Origin: Cuneatibacter caecimuris
Lineage (GTDB): Bacteria > Bacillota > Clostridia > Lachnospirales > Lachnospiraceae
DNA: 64,000 nt
Reading direction: 5' to 3'
Assembly: GCF_004216775.1 (NCBI RefSeq)
Contig: NZ_SGXF01000001.1
Span: forward strand, 484,828 to 548,827
Shown piece by piece: positions 26,299 to 35,470 of this stretch (its first letter is position 1; each line of letters opens with the position of its first letter). The notes beneath the pieces were generated by a model, which did not search any database, had not been told where the DNA came from, and saw only the letters and a program-made list of their open reading frames with translations. A program made the position numbers and the translations under genes.

Positions 26299-27516
26299 AT
26301 GAAAGAGAAAGTAATTCTTGCGTACTCCGGCGGCCTGGACACCACCGCCATCATCCCCTGGCTGAAAGAAAATTACGACTATGACGTGGTCTGCTGCTGC
26401 ATCAACGTGGGACAGGGCAACGAACTGGACGGCCTGGAAGAGCGGGCAAAGCTTTCCGGAGCAGAAAAGCTCTACGTCATGAACGTGGTGGACGAATTCT
26501 GCGATGAGTACGTGGTTCCCTGCGTACAGGCTAACGCAGTGTATGAAAATGCATATTTATTAGGAACCTCCATGGCCCGCCCCCTGATCGCGAAAATCCT
26601 GGTAGATGTGGCAAGAAAAGAAGGGGCAGTAGCCATCTGCCACGGCGCAACCGGAAAAGGCAACGACCAGGTCCGTTTCGAGCTGGGCATCAAAGCCCTG
26701 GCTCCTGACCTGAAGATCATCGCCCCCTGGAGATGCAATGAGACCTGGGGCATGAGCTCCCGGGAAGAAGAAATCGCCTATTGCAAAGCCCACGGCATCG
26801 ACCTTCCCTTCTCCGCCGACAACAGCTACAGCCGCGACCGGAACCTGTGGCATATCAGCCATGAAGGCCTGGAGCTGGAAGATCCTGCTCAGAAACCCAA
26901 CTATGACCACCTGCTGGTCCTGGGCGTGACCCCGGAAAAAGCCCCTGAAGAAGGCGAGCACATCTCCATTTCCTTTGAAAAAGGCGTTCCCGTGGCATTA
27001 AACGGCGTCAAAATGAAGGTTTCCGAAATCATCACAAAGCTCAATGAACTGGGCGGAAAAAACGGCGTGGGCATCATAGACATTGTGGAAAACCGCGTAG
27101 TCGGCATGAAATCCCGCGGAGTATATGAAACCCCCGGAGGAACCATCCTGATGGCCGCCCATCAGCAGCTGGAAGAACTGGTTCTGGACCGCGATATGAT
27201 GGCATTCAAGAAAATTATAGGAGAAAAATTCTCCGACCTGGTATACGAAGGAAAATGGTTTACTCCTCTGCGCGAATCCCTGCAGGCTTTCATTGAAAAG
27301 TCCCAGGAATACGTGACCGGCGAGACCAAAATGAAGCTCTACAAAGGCAACATCATCAAAGAAGGCACCACAGCGCCTTATTCCTTATACAACGAAAGCA
27401 TCGCCTCCTTCACCACCGGCGACCTGTACGACCACCACGACGCAGAAGGCTTTATCAATCTGTTCGGACTGTCCCTGAAAGTTAGGGCCATGAAAAAAGC
27501 CGAAGTGGAAAAATAA
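26299..27516 (+). CDS. argG: Argininosuccinate synthase
   Basis: The 405-residue enzyme starts MKEKVILAYSGGLDTTAI, with the PP-loop SGGLDTT for AMP formation. It has the HGATGKGNDQVRFE segment and the citrulline/aspartate binding region SADNSYSRDRNLWHISHEG. It joins citrulline and aspartate using ATP. Codon choice is unusually C-rich at third positions compared with neighbours, as in highly expressed genes. It is divergent from argCJBD; argH, the next enzyme, is at 40.9 kb. Confidence 0.96.
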   Translation: MKEKVILAYSGGLDTTAIIPWLKENYDYDVVCCCINVGQGNELDGLEERAKLSGAEKLYVMNVVDEFCDEYVVPCVQANAVYENAYLLGTSMARPLIAKILVDVARKEGAVAICHGATGKGNDQVRFELGIKALAPDLKIIAPWRCNETWGMSSREEEIAYCKAHGIDLPFSADNSYSRDRNLWHISHEGLELEDPAQKPNYDHLLVLGVTPEKAPEEGEHISISFEKGVPVALNGVKMKVSEIITKLNELGGKNGVGIIDIVENRVVGMKSRGVYETPGGTILMAAHQQLEELVLDRDMMAFKKIIGEKFSDLVYEGKWFTPLRESLQAFIEKSQEYVTGETKMKLYKGNIIKEGTTAPYSLYNESIASFTTGDLYDHHDAEGFINLFGLSLKVRAMKKAEVEK

Positions 27517-27548
27517 AACAGAAACCCCTTCACATATTTTTGAACGAA

Positions 27549-27602
27549 AAAAAGGTGCTGTGCTTGCACAATTAATCCATCATGAAAGTACAGCACCTTT
27601 TT
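27549..27602 (+). terminator. argG terminator hairpin
   Basis: AAAAAGGTGCTGT (27549-27561) pairs with ACAGCACCTTTTT (27590-27602) across a 28-nt loop, and the T run completes a rho-independent terminator. The loop starts with GCTTGCACAA, making TGTGCTTGCACA, related to the palindromes at 195-208 and 312-325. Confidence 0.8.
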
Positions 27603-27611
27603 CCAGCCAAG

Positions 27612-27715
27612 CCCGGAAATCCCCAGGCAAAGAGGCGGCAGATAAAACTCCGGCAGCTATAACCGTAAGGCATGGAGCCGCCGGAGTTTTATCTGCCGCC
27701 TCTTCGCGACTCCCC
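27612..27715. repeat. Large hairpin repeat B, probable bidirectional terminator
   Basis: The 29-nt arms (27630-27658 and 27676-27704) pair with a single mismatch around a 17-nt tip, ATAACCGTAAGGCATGG, that differs from hairpin A by one base. Flanks GGAAATCCCC and GACTCCCCC mirror those of hairpin A. It occupies the convergent junction of argG and the Nudix gene, just after argG's own terminator. Confidence 0.8.
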
Positions 27716-28147
27716 CTATTTCAGCCACCCCCTTCTTTCAGCCTCCTTCATTAATTCCGGCTGGATTTCCGGATAAGTCCACTGCTCCGGAAGACCGTCT
27801 GTCAAAATAATCTTCTCAATTTCACTGTGCAGCTCCGTCTCAAAGGATTTTACTTCCGCAAAATAGAGCATCCCAAAAGATTCCTGTCCGTCAAAATTGT
27901 CCGCCGCTGTCACAGAATACACACATATCCGCCTGATTGTAAACTCCAGCGCCCCTGTCTCTTCCCGCAGCTCTCTTGATGCGGTTTCATCAATCCTTTC
28001 CCCCGGTTCCCGGTGCCCTCCGGGAATCTCCAGCGTCTCCCTCTCCCTGTGCTTGCAGAATACGTTCTTTCCGCCATGCTTTGTGATGATCACCGCAAAT
28101 TTTAAAAGACTGTCCTCTGCTTCATCATAAAATTTTACTATTTTCAT
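27716..28147 (-). CDS. Nudix hydrolase
   Basis: The 143-residue protein contains a full Nudix box, GGHREPGERIDETASRELREETGA, fitting GX5EX7REUXEEXGU. Such enzymes cleave nucleoside diphosphates linked to other groups; the substrate cannot be inferred. The ATG overlaps the stop of the upstream M28 peptidase gene (ATGA), implying coupled translation. Confidence 0.9.
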   Translation of the reverse strand: MKIVKFYDEAEDSLLKFAVIITKHGGKNVFCKHRERETLEIPGGHREPGERIDETASRELREETGALEFTIRRICVYSVTAADNFDGQESFGMLYFAEVKSFETELHSEIEKIILTDGLPEQWTYPEIQPELMKEAERRGWLK

Positions 28148-29415
28148 CTTTTCCTCCTCTTAAGACTCGCCCACGCTACAGCTCCGCCGGCAAATACAAG
28201 ACATGCGGCAGCTGCAGCCAGCCATATAACAATCGGCCGTTTCTGTTCTTCTGTCCCTTCCTCCTGCGTTGCCGTATCCCTCTCTTCTTTTTCTGTCTGT
28301 ACAGGCGGAAGCCCAGTTTCTGTTATAGGCGCAGTCTGGGCAGCAGTATCTGAAGCTGTCTCTGCTGAAAAAGTAGTTTCCGGCACAGCTTCTGTCTCTT
28401 CCACCGCCTCCAAGAGCTGCCCCTCCGGCGTCAATCCGGTGCAGAGCCGGTATACCAGCCTGCTGTAAGCTGCCAAATGTTCCTCCGCCCTGCCCGGAAA
28501 CAGAGATCTGATTTTTTCCAATTCGTCCCAGGGGCTGTGCATGATCTGTCCGCCCTCCACCCGGGAATCAGCAGTCTGCACACGGTGGGGCTTGTCGTTT
28601 CCGTCCTGATCGCTGTACAGGCTGGCCTCCAGATAAATATAGGGAATCCCCCTGTAGGCAAAGAACATCTGATCCGACCCCTGAACCCTGGTTCCCGCTG
28701 GGATTCCGCCGATTCCCGGATGGGTGGTCATCCCTAACCCATATTCTTCGGAGATTTCAAGGGCAAGCTTCTGCAGCCAGATTCCGGATACGGAACCGTC
28801 CTCCTGAGGAATGCCTCCGTGGACATATCTCCGGTCTCCCGCTGCGATGCTGTCCACATTGATCACACAGAGAATCCGTTCCTGTTCTTCCGCTGTCATC
28901 TGTTCCACATAGGCCTTAGACCCGATCATCCCGGCCTCTTCCCCGGACCAGTAAATAATCCGTACGGAGCAGGGAATGGATTTCCCCGCCAGCCGTTTTG
29001 CAGTTTCCAGTACCAAGCTGACTCCGCTGCCGTTATCATCCGCTCCGTGTGTGGCAAAATCAGAATCATAGTGGGCGCATAAAAGGATTTCCTTTTCACT
29101 GTTTCCTGTTTTCAGGGAAATCAGGTTCTGTCCCGCAGCCCCGTCCGGCATGGTAAACGGCTGGCGCTCCACCCGGTAGCCAAAGCTGTTCATCTGCCCT
29201 TCCAGCCAGTCCGCACAGGCATCCGCGCTGGCGGTTCCAGTCTCTCTTCCGGGGAAATCCTGATCCAGCATTTCCAGCATTCCAGCTGCAATATTACCGA
29301 AATTTTTAATGTTGTCTTCTTCCGCGGCAGCAGAAACAGCTGCGAAATAGCAGATTATGGCGGCCATGAATGCCGCCGTAAGTCTTTTTATTTTGTTTAT
29401 TCTTTTTAGACGCAT
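28144..29415 (-). CDS. Secreted, membrane-anchored M28 family metallopeptidase
   Basis: The 423-residue protein (start MRLKRINKIK behind CAGGGA) has a signal peptide ending near AAVSAAAEE and an M28 zinc-aminopeptidase domain. The metal ligands are His in LCAHYDSD, bridging Asp in GADDNGSG, and Glu in SGEEAGMIG (catalytic and ligand). A T/E-rich linker is followed by a C-terminal membrane helix and RRKR, so it is probably displayed on the cell surface. The linker and anchor are unusual for a nutritional aminopeptidase. Confidence 0.88.
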   Translation of the reverse strand: MRLKRINKIKRLTAAFMAAIICYFAAVSAAAEEDNIKNFGNIAAGMLEMLDQDFPGRETGTASADACADWLEGQMNSFGYRVERQPFTMPDGAAGQNLISLKTGNSEKEILLCAHYDSDFATHGADDNGSGVSLVLETAKRLAGKSIPCSVRIIYWSGEEAGMIGSKAYVEQMTAEEQERILCVINVDSIAAGDRRYVHGGIPQEDGSVSGIWLQKLALEISEEYGLGMTTHPGIGGIPAGTRVQGSDQMFFAYRGIPYIYLEASLYSDQDGNDKPHRVQTADSRVEGGQIMHSPWDELEKIRSLFPGRAEEHLAAYSRLVYRLCTGLTPEGQLLEAVEETEAVPETTFSAETASDTAAQTAPITETGLPPVQTEKEERDTATQEEGTEEQKRPIVIWLAAAAACLVFAGGAVAWASLKRRKR

Positions 29416-29545
29416 ATATTTTCCCTGCCTGTTCGTTTTCTGTCTCAATAATTGCAGCTGGTTTTATTATATCTGGATAAGGGGAATTCTGCAAGGGGAG
29501 GCTGGAAGCTGATAGTTCGTAATTTTTGCATTTTCAGGAAAAAGA

Positions 29546-29588
29546 AAAAGAGCTGCGCGCTTTGTGGTTTGGCGCGGCAGCTCCTTTT
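29546..29588 (-). terminator. Terminator of the sugar ABC operon
   Basis: On the minus strand GAGCTGCCGCGCC (29583-29571) pairs with GCGCGCAGCTC (29560-29550), followed by a T-rich tract. It lies about 55 bp past the end of the last permease gene. No gene is visible in the rest of 29416-29638. Confidence 0.8.
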
Positions 29589-29638
29589 CCAGTAAGTTTC
29601 ATTAATCCATTTTTTATTAATTTGTTTCCCTGCTAATA

Positions 29639-30487
29639 TCAGCCCTTCAGGCCGGAGGTTGCGATACCGTCTACAATATACTTCTGCAGACAGATAAACA
29701 GGATGATTACCGGCAGCAGGGACAGCGTACACATGGCGAACATGGCGCCCCAGTCGGAAACTGAGGTGGGATCGGCAAACTGCTTCACTGCGATGGAAAC
29801 TGTATACAGCCTGGGCTCTGTCAAGTACAGCAAGGAACCCATATAGTCGTCCCATTTCCAGTAGAACGCGAAGATCGCGCAGGTAATCATCGCCGGCTTC
29901 AGCAGCGGCATGATAATTCTGGAAAAAATGGTAAACAGGGAACAGCCGTCGATCTTGGCCGCTTCATCCAGCTCACGGGGCAGTCCGGAAATGAACTGCA
30001 TGCACATGAAGATGAAAAACGGTTTGCCGAAGAATTCCGGAACAATTACCGGCAGGAAGGAGTTGGTCCATCCGATACTTCCGAACATGATGTACTGCGG
30101 AATCATCAGCACCTGCGCGGGCAGCATCAGGGTCATCATCATGATCGCAAACCAAAGCCCCTTCAGCTTAAAATGCAGCCGGGAGAAACCATATGCTACA
30201 ACAACGGAAGAAAATACACCGCCAATGGTGGACAAAATCGTGATGAAAAAAGAGTTGCGGAAAAATACGCTGAAAGACGTCCCGGCAAAACCGGCCCAAC
30301 CATTTACGTAGTTCTCAAATACAAATTTGCTGGGGATCAGCTGGTTCACCGTGGTCAGTACATCGCCTGATTCCTTGAAGGAGCTGAACGCCATCCAGAT
30401 AATCGGATAGATCATAATCAATCCGATCCCGCATACGATCACATGATAGACTGCAGTACCGATTTTATGCTTTGTCGACATTTTCAT
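29639..30487 (-). CDS. Carbohydrate ABC transporter permease, MalG type (CUT1)
   Basis: The 282-residue permease has six predicted helices and the cytoplasmic EAA loop (ELDEAAKIDGCSLFTIFSRIIMPLLKPA) that docks the ATPase. The N-terminal long periplasmic region and C-terminal QKYIVDGIATSGLKG ending are typical of MalG-like CUT1 permeases. It overlaps the upstream permease by 4 bp. No ATPase gene is present, so a shared MsmK-type ATPase from elsewhere is likely used (inference). Confidence 0.93.
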   Translation of the reverse strand: MKMSTKHKIGTAVYHVIVCGIGLIMIYPIIWMAFSSFKESGDVLTTVNQLIPSKFVFENYVNGWAGFAGTSFSVFFRNSFFITILSTIGGVFSSVVVAYGFSRLHFKLKGLWFAIMMMTLMLPAQVLMIPQYIMFGSIGWTNSFLPVIVPEFFGKPFFIFMCMQFISGLPRELDEAAKIDGCSLFTIFSRIIMPLLKPAMITCAIFAFYWKWDDYMGSLLYLTEPRLYTVSIAVKQFADPTSVSDWGAMFAMCTLSLLPVIILFICLQKYIVDGIATSGLKG

Positions 30488-31464
30488 GCTGCCTTCACCC
30501 CTTTCTTCTTTTTCTTCTTGGGTTTGTCCCCATCGTCCGCCTCAGAGAATACCCAGGATTTGGACGTGATGAAAATAATGGCAGTAAAGAAGCCTACGAT
30601 TGCCAGCAGAATCCACGCCTGCGCGGCAGCGTATCCAAACTTATTATACTTAAAAGAAGAATTATACAGGTACAGCACATACATCAAAGTCCTGTTGTTC
30701 GGTCCGCCCTGGGTGATGATCTGCGCCTGGGTGAATACCATAAAACCGTTGATGATCTGCATCACCAGGTTGAACAGAATGACCGGACTCAGCATAGGCA
30801 GCGTGATCTTGAAGAAACATCTCATTTTGCCGGCGCCGTCCATGGTGGCCGCTTCATAATATGTGGTGGGAATCTGTTTCAGCCCGGACAGGAAAATCAG
30901 CATGGAAGATCCGAACTGCCATACATACAAAATCACGATGGTCCAGAATGCCCAGTGAATATCTCCGATATAGGAGATCGTACTTTCAATTCCAAATAAA
31001 CCAAGAATACCGTTGATCACGCCGTCCTGGCTCCAGATTGTACGCCACAGAACGGATACGGCAACGCTGCCGCCGATGATGGAAGGCAGATAATAGGCTG
31101 CGCGGTAAAATGCGATCATTTTACTCTTGCGATTGAGGATCATAGCAACAAACAACGCAAAAATCAGACGAAGGGGCACGGAAATCAGCGCAAAGGAGAA
31201 CGTCACCTTCAAAGCCTGATAAAAAAGCCTGTCCTTTGTGAACAGATTAATGAAATTCTGAAGTCCTGCCCATTCAGGGGGGCTCAAAAGATCATACTTT
31301 GCAAACGCGAAATAAATAGATAACAGAATCGGAATCAGCATGAACAGCATGAAGCCCAGCAGCCAGGGGCCGATGAAAATATATCCCGCAAGTCCTTCGT
31401 TATCATACCAATGGCGCTTAATCCTGATATCCTTTTGTTTCGCCGGCTTAGTTTCAGCACTCAT
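30484..31464 (-). CDS. Carbohydrate ABC transporter permease, MalF type (CUT1)
   Basis: The 326-residue permease (start MSAETKPAKQK behind AGGAGG) has six helices, an EAA loop (TTYYEAATMDGAGKMRCFFKITLPML) and a lysine-rich C-terminal tail (PKKKKKKG). It lies between the binding-protein gene and the MalG-type permease in one operon. Together they import an oligosaccharide. Confidence 0.93.
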   Translation of the reverse strand: MSAETKPAKQKDIRIKRHWYDNEGLAGYIFIGPWLLGFMLFMLIPILLSIYFAFAKYDLLSPPEWAGLQNFINLFTKDRLFYQALKVTFSFALISVPLRLIFALFVAMILNRKSKMIAFYRAAYYLPSIIGGSVAVSVLWRTIWSQDGVINGILGLFGIESTISYIGDIHWAFWTIVILYVWQFGSSMLIFLSGLKQIPTTYYEAATMDGAGKMRCFFKITLPMLSPVILFNLVMQIINGFMVFTQAQIITQGGPNNRTLMYVLYLYNSSFKYNKFGYAAAQAWILLAIVGFFTAIIFITSKSWVFSEADDGDKPKKKKKKGVKAA

Positions 31465-31542
31465 ATAATACCTCCTAGTTTCCAATCCTATCAGAAGAAA
31501 TGCGGAGGCGAACCCCCGCATTTCCCGCAATCAGTTCATGCA

Positions 31543-32937
31543 TTAACCGAAGATCAGGGCCGCATCATTTTCAAATGTTTCCCATGCCTCGTCAGGAGTC
31601 GTCTCGCCGTACAGAACGGAGTGATAGCCGTCCTTGAATGCGTTGATTACTTCTGCTGCAACCTTCGGTTCAGGATTGTCAATCGCTCTGCAGTACTCGC
31701 CAACGCTGGAGATGAAGTCAAATGTATATGCCTGTTTCGGATCAACGGAAGACTTCAGGGCGTCACGTACGGACTGGCTTACCGGAACGCCGCGCTCTGC
31801 CAGCAGGATCTTGTTGGCATCCACATCTGTTACGAAATAGCTGATCACCTTGGCAGCCTCTTCAGGGTACTTGGAATCCTTGGTGATAGAGAAGAACTGG
31901 GAAGGCTTCAGATAGTTGCCCTTCTCTGTCGCGCCGTCAATCTTAGGCATCAGAACCAGATCCAGTTCATTATCGGGAGCGTTCTTTTCCAGGATGCCCT
32001 GATAATCTACATAGAAGTTGGAATAGGTCCATGCGCTTGCAGATTTGCCCTTCACAATGTCGCCGTCCTCGTTCGCCTTCCAGGTAACCTGCACAGCAGG
32101 GTCAACCAGCGCGCCGGAATCCACCATTTCCTTGATATCTGCCAGACACTTCTTATAAGCGTCGATGGTCTTATCCGTGAATCCGAAACCGGTTCCGTCT
32201 TCGTTGTACAGCGTCTCGCCAAAGCTGCGGGAGATGTACTCGATCAGCCACTTGGGATCCGAGATGAACGGGATATCGGAATGAACGCCGGTCTTTTCAT
32301 AGATGGTCTTCACGGAAGATACCCACTCGTCCCAGGTCCAGTCGTTGGTAGGCATATCAACGCCTGCCTGCTCATATACAGTCTTGTTATAAATCACGCA
32401 CAGAACGTTGGTTCCCAGAGACATTCCGTACAGTCCCTTGCCGTAAATGTTGCCGGAACTCAGGATGCTCTCATCGACCTTATCCAGTTCCATTACATCC
32501 TTGTACTGGTTCATGTCAACCAGCAGCCCCTTGTCCACGTAAGGCCCTATGTACGCGTAGTCCTGCTGCATAATATCCGGCAGGGCGTTGTTGGTGGTGA
32601 AACCGGACATTGTGGTCCAGTAATCGTCCCACTGATAGAACTGATAATCAAATTCGATATTGTTCTTCTCTCCGTAAGCATTCAGAACTTCCATGGTTCT
32701 GTCTGTTCTGGTCTGGCTGCCCCACCAGGAAACACGCATCTTGATCTTATCGCCGGATGCTGCGCTCTTCGTGGTCTCCGCCTCGCCGCCGCTCTTTGTA
32801 GTGGCTGCCTCTGTGGTCTTGTCTCCGCCCTGAGGCGCTGCGGTGGTGGTATCGGACGGTGTGCTTCCGCATGCCATCATGGATACAGCCATTGCTGCCG
32901 CTACAGATACGGACAGCGCTTTTTTGAATCTTCTCAT
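31543..32937 (-). CDS. Extracellular sugar-binding lipoprotein, family 1
   Basis: The 464-residue lipoprotein has a signal peptide with the lipidated Cys23 (SMMAC), a T/S/G-rich spacer to about residue 60, and a type-1 solute-binding domain (MEVLNAYGEKNNIEFDYQF, later YTFDFISSVGEYCRAI). It delivers sugar to the two downstream permeases. Divergent location from a GH105 gene suggests unsaturated rhamnogalacturonan or related oligosaccharides (inference from context). Confidence 0.92.
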   Translation of the reverse strand: MRRFKKALSVSVAAAMAVSMMACGSTPSDTTTAAPQGGDKTTEAATTKSGGEAETTKSAASGDKIKMRVSWWGSQTRTDRTMEVLNAYGEKNNIEFDYQFYQWDDYWTTMSGFTTNNALPDIMQQDYAYIGPYVDKGLLVDMNQYKDVMELDKVDESILSSGNIYGKGLYGMSLGTNVLCVIYNKTVYEQAGVDMPTNDWTWDEWVSSVKTIYEKTGVHSDIPFISDPKWLIEYISRSFGETLYNEDGTGFGFTDKTIDAYKKCLADIKEMVDSGALVDPAVQVTWKANEDGDIVKGKSASAWTYSNFYVDYQGILEKNAPDNELDLVLMPKIDGATEKGNYLKPSQFFSITKDSKYPEEAAKVISYFVTDVDANKILLAERGVPVSQSVRDALKSSVDPKQAYTFDFISSVGEYCRAIDNPEPKVAAEVINAFKDGYHSVLYGETTPDEAWETFENDAALIFG

Positions 32938-33001
32938 AAAACTCTCCTCCTTTATATTTGAAAATCTTGGATTATTTTATCTAATCCCGGATTTCCAGAA
33001 T

Positions 33002-33069
33002 TGTGCACTGGATATTATGCACATAACTCTTATGTCCTGTATTATATTACATTGTGCATATTTTGTAAA
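33002..33069 (-). promoter_or_regulatory. Promoter and palindromic operator of the sugar ABC operon
   Basis: On the minus strand there is TTTACA (33069-33064), 17 nt, then TATAAT (33046-33041). A TGTGCA-N10-TGCACA inverted repeat (33002-33023) lies just downstream of the expected start, and another TGTGCAT lies in the spacer (33053-33059). This is consistent with a repressor or activator acting on sugar import. Confidence 0.65.
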
Positions 33070-33128
33070 GTCCTTTTTTGAATTTTTTTCCGAAATGGTG
33101 TATTTTTTTATTTTCCATGTAGAAACAC

Positions 33129-33157
33129 TTGCCGATTTCTCATTCCTACTTTATAAT
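33129..33157 (+). promoter_or_regulatory. Promoter of the GH105 gene
   Basis: TTGCCG (33129-33134), a 17-nt spacer and TATAAT (33152-33157), about 53 nt before the start codon. No further gene is visible in the 32938-33210 intergenic region. Confidence 0.7.
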
Positions 33158-33210
33158 ATAGATTATAAGTTCGTAAACGAAAATAAAACACAAAAGGAGA
33201 AAAAAATACT

Positions 33211-34239
33211 ATGAAGATTAATTTTGACCGCCAGCATCTGCTGGATGTGCTGGACAGTGTATCCACTAAAACCATGACCATGGATCTTACCTGGGACTGG
33301 CCCTGCGGCGTAGCTTACTATGGCATCACAAAGGCCTATGAAGCCACCGGAAAACAGGAATATATCGACTGGCTGGCAGGCTGGACAGATGAATATATTG
33401 CTCTGGGGCTGCCCGGATGGAACGTAAACGCCTGCGCCATGGGACATATGCTGATCACGCTCTACGAAGTGACCGGCCAGGAAAAGTACTGGGACATTGT
33501 AATGGAGAAGGTGGATTACCTGCGCACCCGTGCGCTCCGCTTCGGTGACAGTGTGCTGCAGCACACCGTTTCATCCAAAAATGATTTTCCTGAACAGTGC
33601 TGGGCGGATACTCTTTTTATGGCCGCCTATTTTCTGCTGCGGGTAGGCGTGAAGCTAAAAGACGAGGATATCATCAACGACGCATTAAAACAGTATTACT
33701 GGCATATCAAATATCTTCAGGAGCCTGCCAGCGGCCTGTGGTTCCATGGATACAGCAACGTCCAGAAAAGCCATATGTCCGGCATCCATTGGGGCCGCGC
33801 CAATGCCTGGGGCGCCTACACCATGTCCAGAGTGAAGAAGCTGCTGAGCGACTGGTACCTGTATCCCGCCTGTATGGATATTGAATGTTCTCTACGGGAC
33901 CAGCTGGCCAGCGTCAAGCTGCTTCAGACAGAAAACGGCCTGTGGCGTACCGTGCTGGATGATCCGCAGTCTTATGAAGAAGTCTCTGCTTCCTGCGGTA
34001 TTGCCGCTGCCATGATTAACAACGGCAACCCTCTGCATACAAAATATGTGCAGAAGGCTCTGTCCGGAGTGCTGGATAATATTACCGAGGATGGACGGGT
34101 GCTGAATGTTTCCGGAGGAACAGCTGTAATGAAAGATCTGGAAGGCTACCGCAATGTGCCCAGAAGCTGGACGCAGGGGTGGGGCCAGGGTCTGGCGCTG
34201 GCTTTCCTGGCAGCGCTGCTGATGCAGCCTGAGAATTAA
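33211..34239 (+). CDS. GH88/GH105-family unsaturated rhamnogalacturonyl/uronyl hydrolase
   Basis: The 342-residue protein has no signal peptide and matches the alpha6/alpha6-barrel YteR/YesR family: DWPCGVAYYGI near the N-terminus, QCWADTLFMAAYFL (the catalytic Asp region), GIHWGRANAWGAYTM and a C-terminal RSWTQGWGQGLALAFL. Family members remove unsaturated galacturonic acid from pectin-lyase products inside the cell. This fits import of such oligosaccharides by the divergent ABC transporter. AAAGGAG precedes the ATG. Confidence 0.9.
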   Translation: MKINFDRQHLLDVLDSVSTKTMTMDLTWDWPCGVAYYGITKAYEATGKQEYIDWLAGWTDEYIALGLPGWNVNACAMGHMLITLYEVTGQEKYWDIVMEKVDYLRTRALRFGDSVLQHTVSSKNDFPEQCWADTLFMAAYFLLRVGVKLKDEDIINDALKQYYWHIKYLQEPASGLWFHGYSNVQKSHMSGIHWGRANAWGAYTMSRVKKLLSDWYLYPACMDIECSLRDQLASVKLLQTENGLWRTVLDDPQSYEEVSASCGIAAAMINNGNPLHTKYVQKALSGVLDNITEDGRVLNVSGGTAVMKDLEGYRNVPRSWTQGWGQGLALAFLAALLMQPEN

Positions 34240-34240
34240 T

Positions 34241-34744
34241 ATGGAACATGTTTTCCATGAAATACCACCGGTTTGGGATAATGCCTCCAGGATTTTGATC
34301 CTGGGGTCTTTCCCTTCCGTAAAATCAAGAGAAGAGAACTTTTTCTACGGCCATCCCCAGAACCGTTTCTGGAAGACGCTTTCAGCCGTTTTAGGGGAGG
34401 CCCTTCCATCCACAGTGTCTGATAAGAAAGAATTGCTGCTGCGCCGCCATATCGCTTTATGGGATGTAATCGCCTCCTGCCGTATTGAAGGTTCCAGCGA
34501 CAATTCTATCCGGGATGTGGCGCCCAATGACCTGAACCGCATTCTCAAGGCCGCGCCCATCCGGCAGATTTTTACAAATGGTTCCACCGCCTCCAGGCTA
34601 TACAACCGTTACTGCAGCCCTGTCACAGGAAGAGAAGCCCTCCGTCTCCCCTCTACCAGCCCAGCGAATGCAGGCTGGTCCGCAGAACGGCTGGCCTGGG
34701 CCTGGCGCGCGATACTGGACCCACTGGGAAACTCCTTCCCCTGA
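34241..34744 (+). CDS. DNA-deoxyinosine glycosylase (uracil-DNA glycosylase superfamily)
   Basis: The 167-residue protein has LILGSFPSVKSRE followed by FFYGHPQNRFW, and LPSTSPANA near the end, the active-site segments of the hypoxanthine-DNA glycosylase family (UDG family 6). It removes deaminated adenine from DNA. It starts 1 bp after the GH105 stop, so it shares that transcript although the functions look unrelated. Confidence 0.88.
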   Translation: MEHVFHEIPPVWDNASRILILGSFPSVKSREENFFYGHPQNRFWKTLSAVLGEALPSTVSDKKELLLRRHIALWDVIASCRIEGSSDNSIRDVAPNDLNRILKAAPIRQIFTNGSTASRLYNRYCSPVTGREALRLPSTSPANAGWSAERLAWAWRAILDPLGNSFP

Positions 34745-34796
34745 GTCAGCCATTCTGATGGAATCATCCTGAACTATGCCAGGGAAAAGGAACTTT

Positions 34797-34862
34797 CCTA
34801 AAAAAAACTCTTCCGGAAAATGACTGCACACAGCAGACAGATTCCAGAAGAGTTTTTTATTT
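34797..34862. terminator. Terminator between the glycosylase and DUF308 genes
   Basis: AAAAAACTCTTC pairs with GAAGAGTTTTTT around a roughly 30-nt loop containing TCCGGA/TTCCAGA. A and T runs at both bases allow termination in both directions, fitting the convergent junction. Confidence 0.8.
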
Positions 34863-34870
34863 GCCCGGTC

Positions 34871-35452
34871 TCAATCAATTCCGTTCTTCTTTACTTCAGG
34901 AAGGCCGTACCCTTTTTCCGCCTCTTTTGCCGCCTTCCCCATCCAGATATTCACAAACAGATTAATGACGCCCTGAACCACCAGGCAGATCCCGATCAAA
35001 CGCACCCTCCAGGGTTCCTCTTTTGAGAAAGGGTCCCAGATCAGCAAAAGCCCCATGGCCAGCAATACGCCCGCCATCCCCAGGGCCCAGGCCCAGGGAT
35101 TTTTCCTCAGCCGGTACAAGTCAATAGCATTCTGCAGCTTCATCAGCGCGTCCAAAAGCATATATACCCCCAGAGCCAGCGGCATCGCGTTCATCAGAAA
35201 CTCCGGCGCAAAAATAATAAATGCGCCGAGAAGAACCGCAGACAGGCCAATCACCAGATCCATCCTGCCAAAATCCACTGTTTTTGCAGTACAATACCGG
35301 AACAGTCTGGGAAATCCCCAGAAAATAAGGATTCCTGCCAGAGCGTAAGCTACGATTCTCAGAGAGGTTTCCGGCAAGATCAGCAGCACCAGACCCAGGG
35401 CCACATAAACAATAGACACAACGATATAATATTTCTGATAATTCTCCGTCAT
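34871..35452 (-). CDS. DUF308 (HdeD-like) membrane protein
   Basis: The 193-residue protein has about six hydrophobic segments in pairs (LGLVLLILPETSLRIVAYALAGILIFWG; GLSAVLLGAFIIFAPEFL; LLAMGLLLIWDPF), the tandem pattern of the DUF308/HdeD family. HdeD in E. coli is linked to acid resistance, but function here is unknown. It is 18 bp downstream of the amidase gene. Confidence 0.85.
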   Translation of the reverse strand: MTENYQKYYIVVSIVYVALGLVLLILPETSLRIVAYALAGILIFWGFPRLFRYCTAKTVDFGRMDLVIGLSAVLLGAFIIFAPEFLMNAMPLALGVYMLLDALMKLQNAIDLYRLRKNPWAWALGMAGVLLAMGLLLIWDPFSKEEPWRVRLIGICLVVQGVINLFVNIWMGKAAKEAEKGYGLPEVKKNGID

Positions 35453-35470
35453 CTTCGTTACCTCCCCCCC

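Noticed and set aside
21558-27715. Hairpin repeats as CRISPR repeats
   Set aside because: They are single, 6 kb apart, internally palindromic over about 75-100 bases, and have no spacer arrangement or cas genes.
31411-32961. 516-codon open frame antisense to the sugar-binding protein
   Set aside because: It mirrors the clearly real lipoprotein gene and shows no domain or ribosome site.
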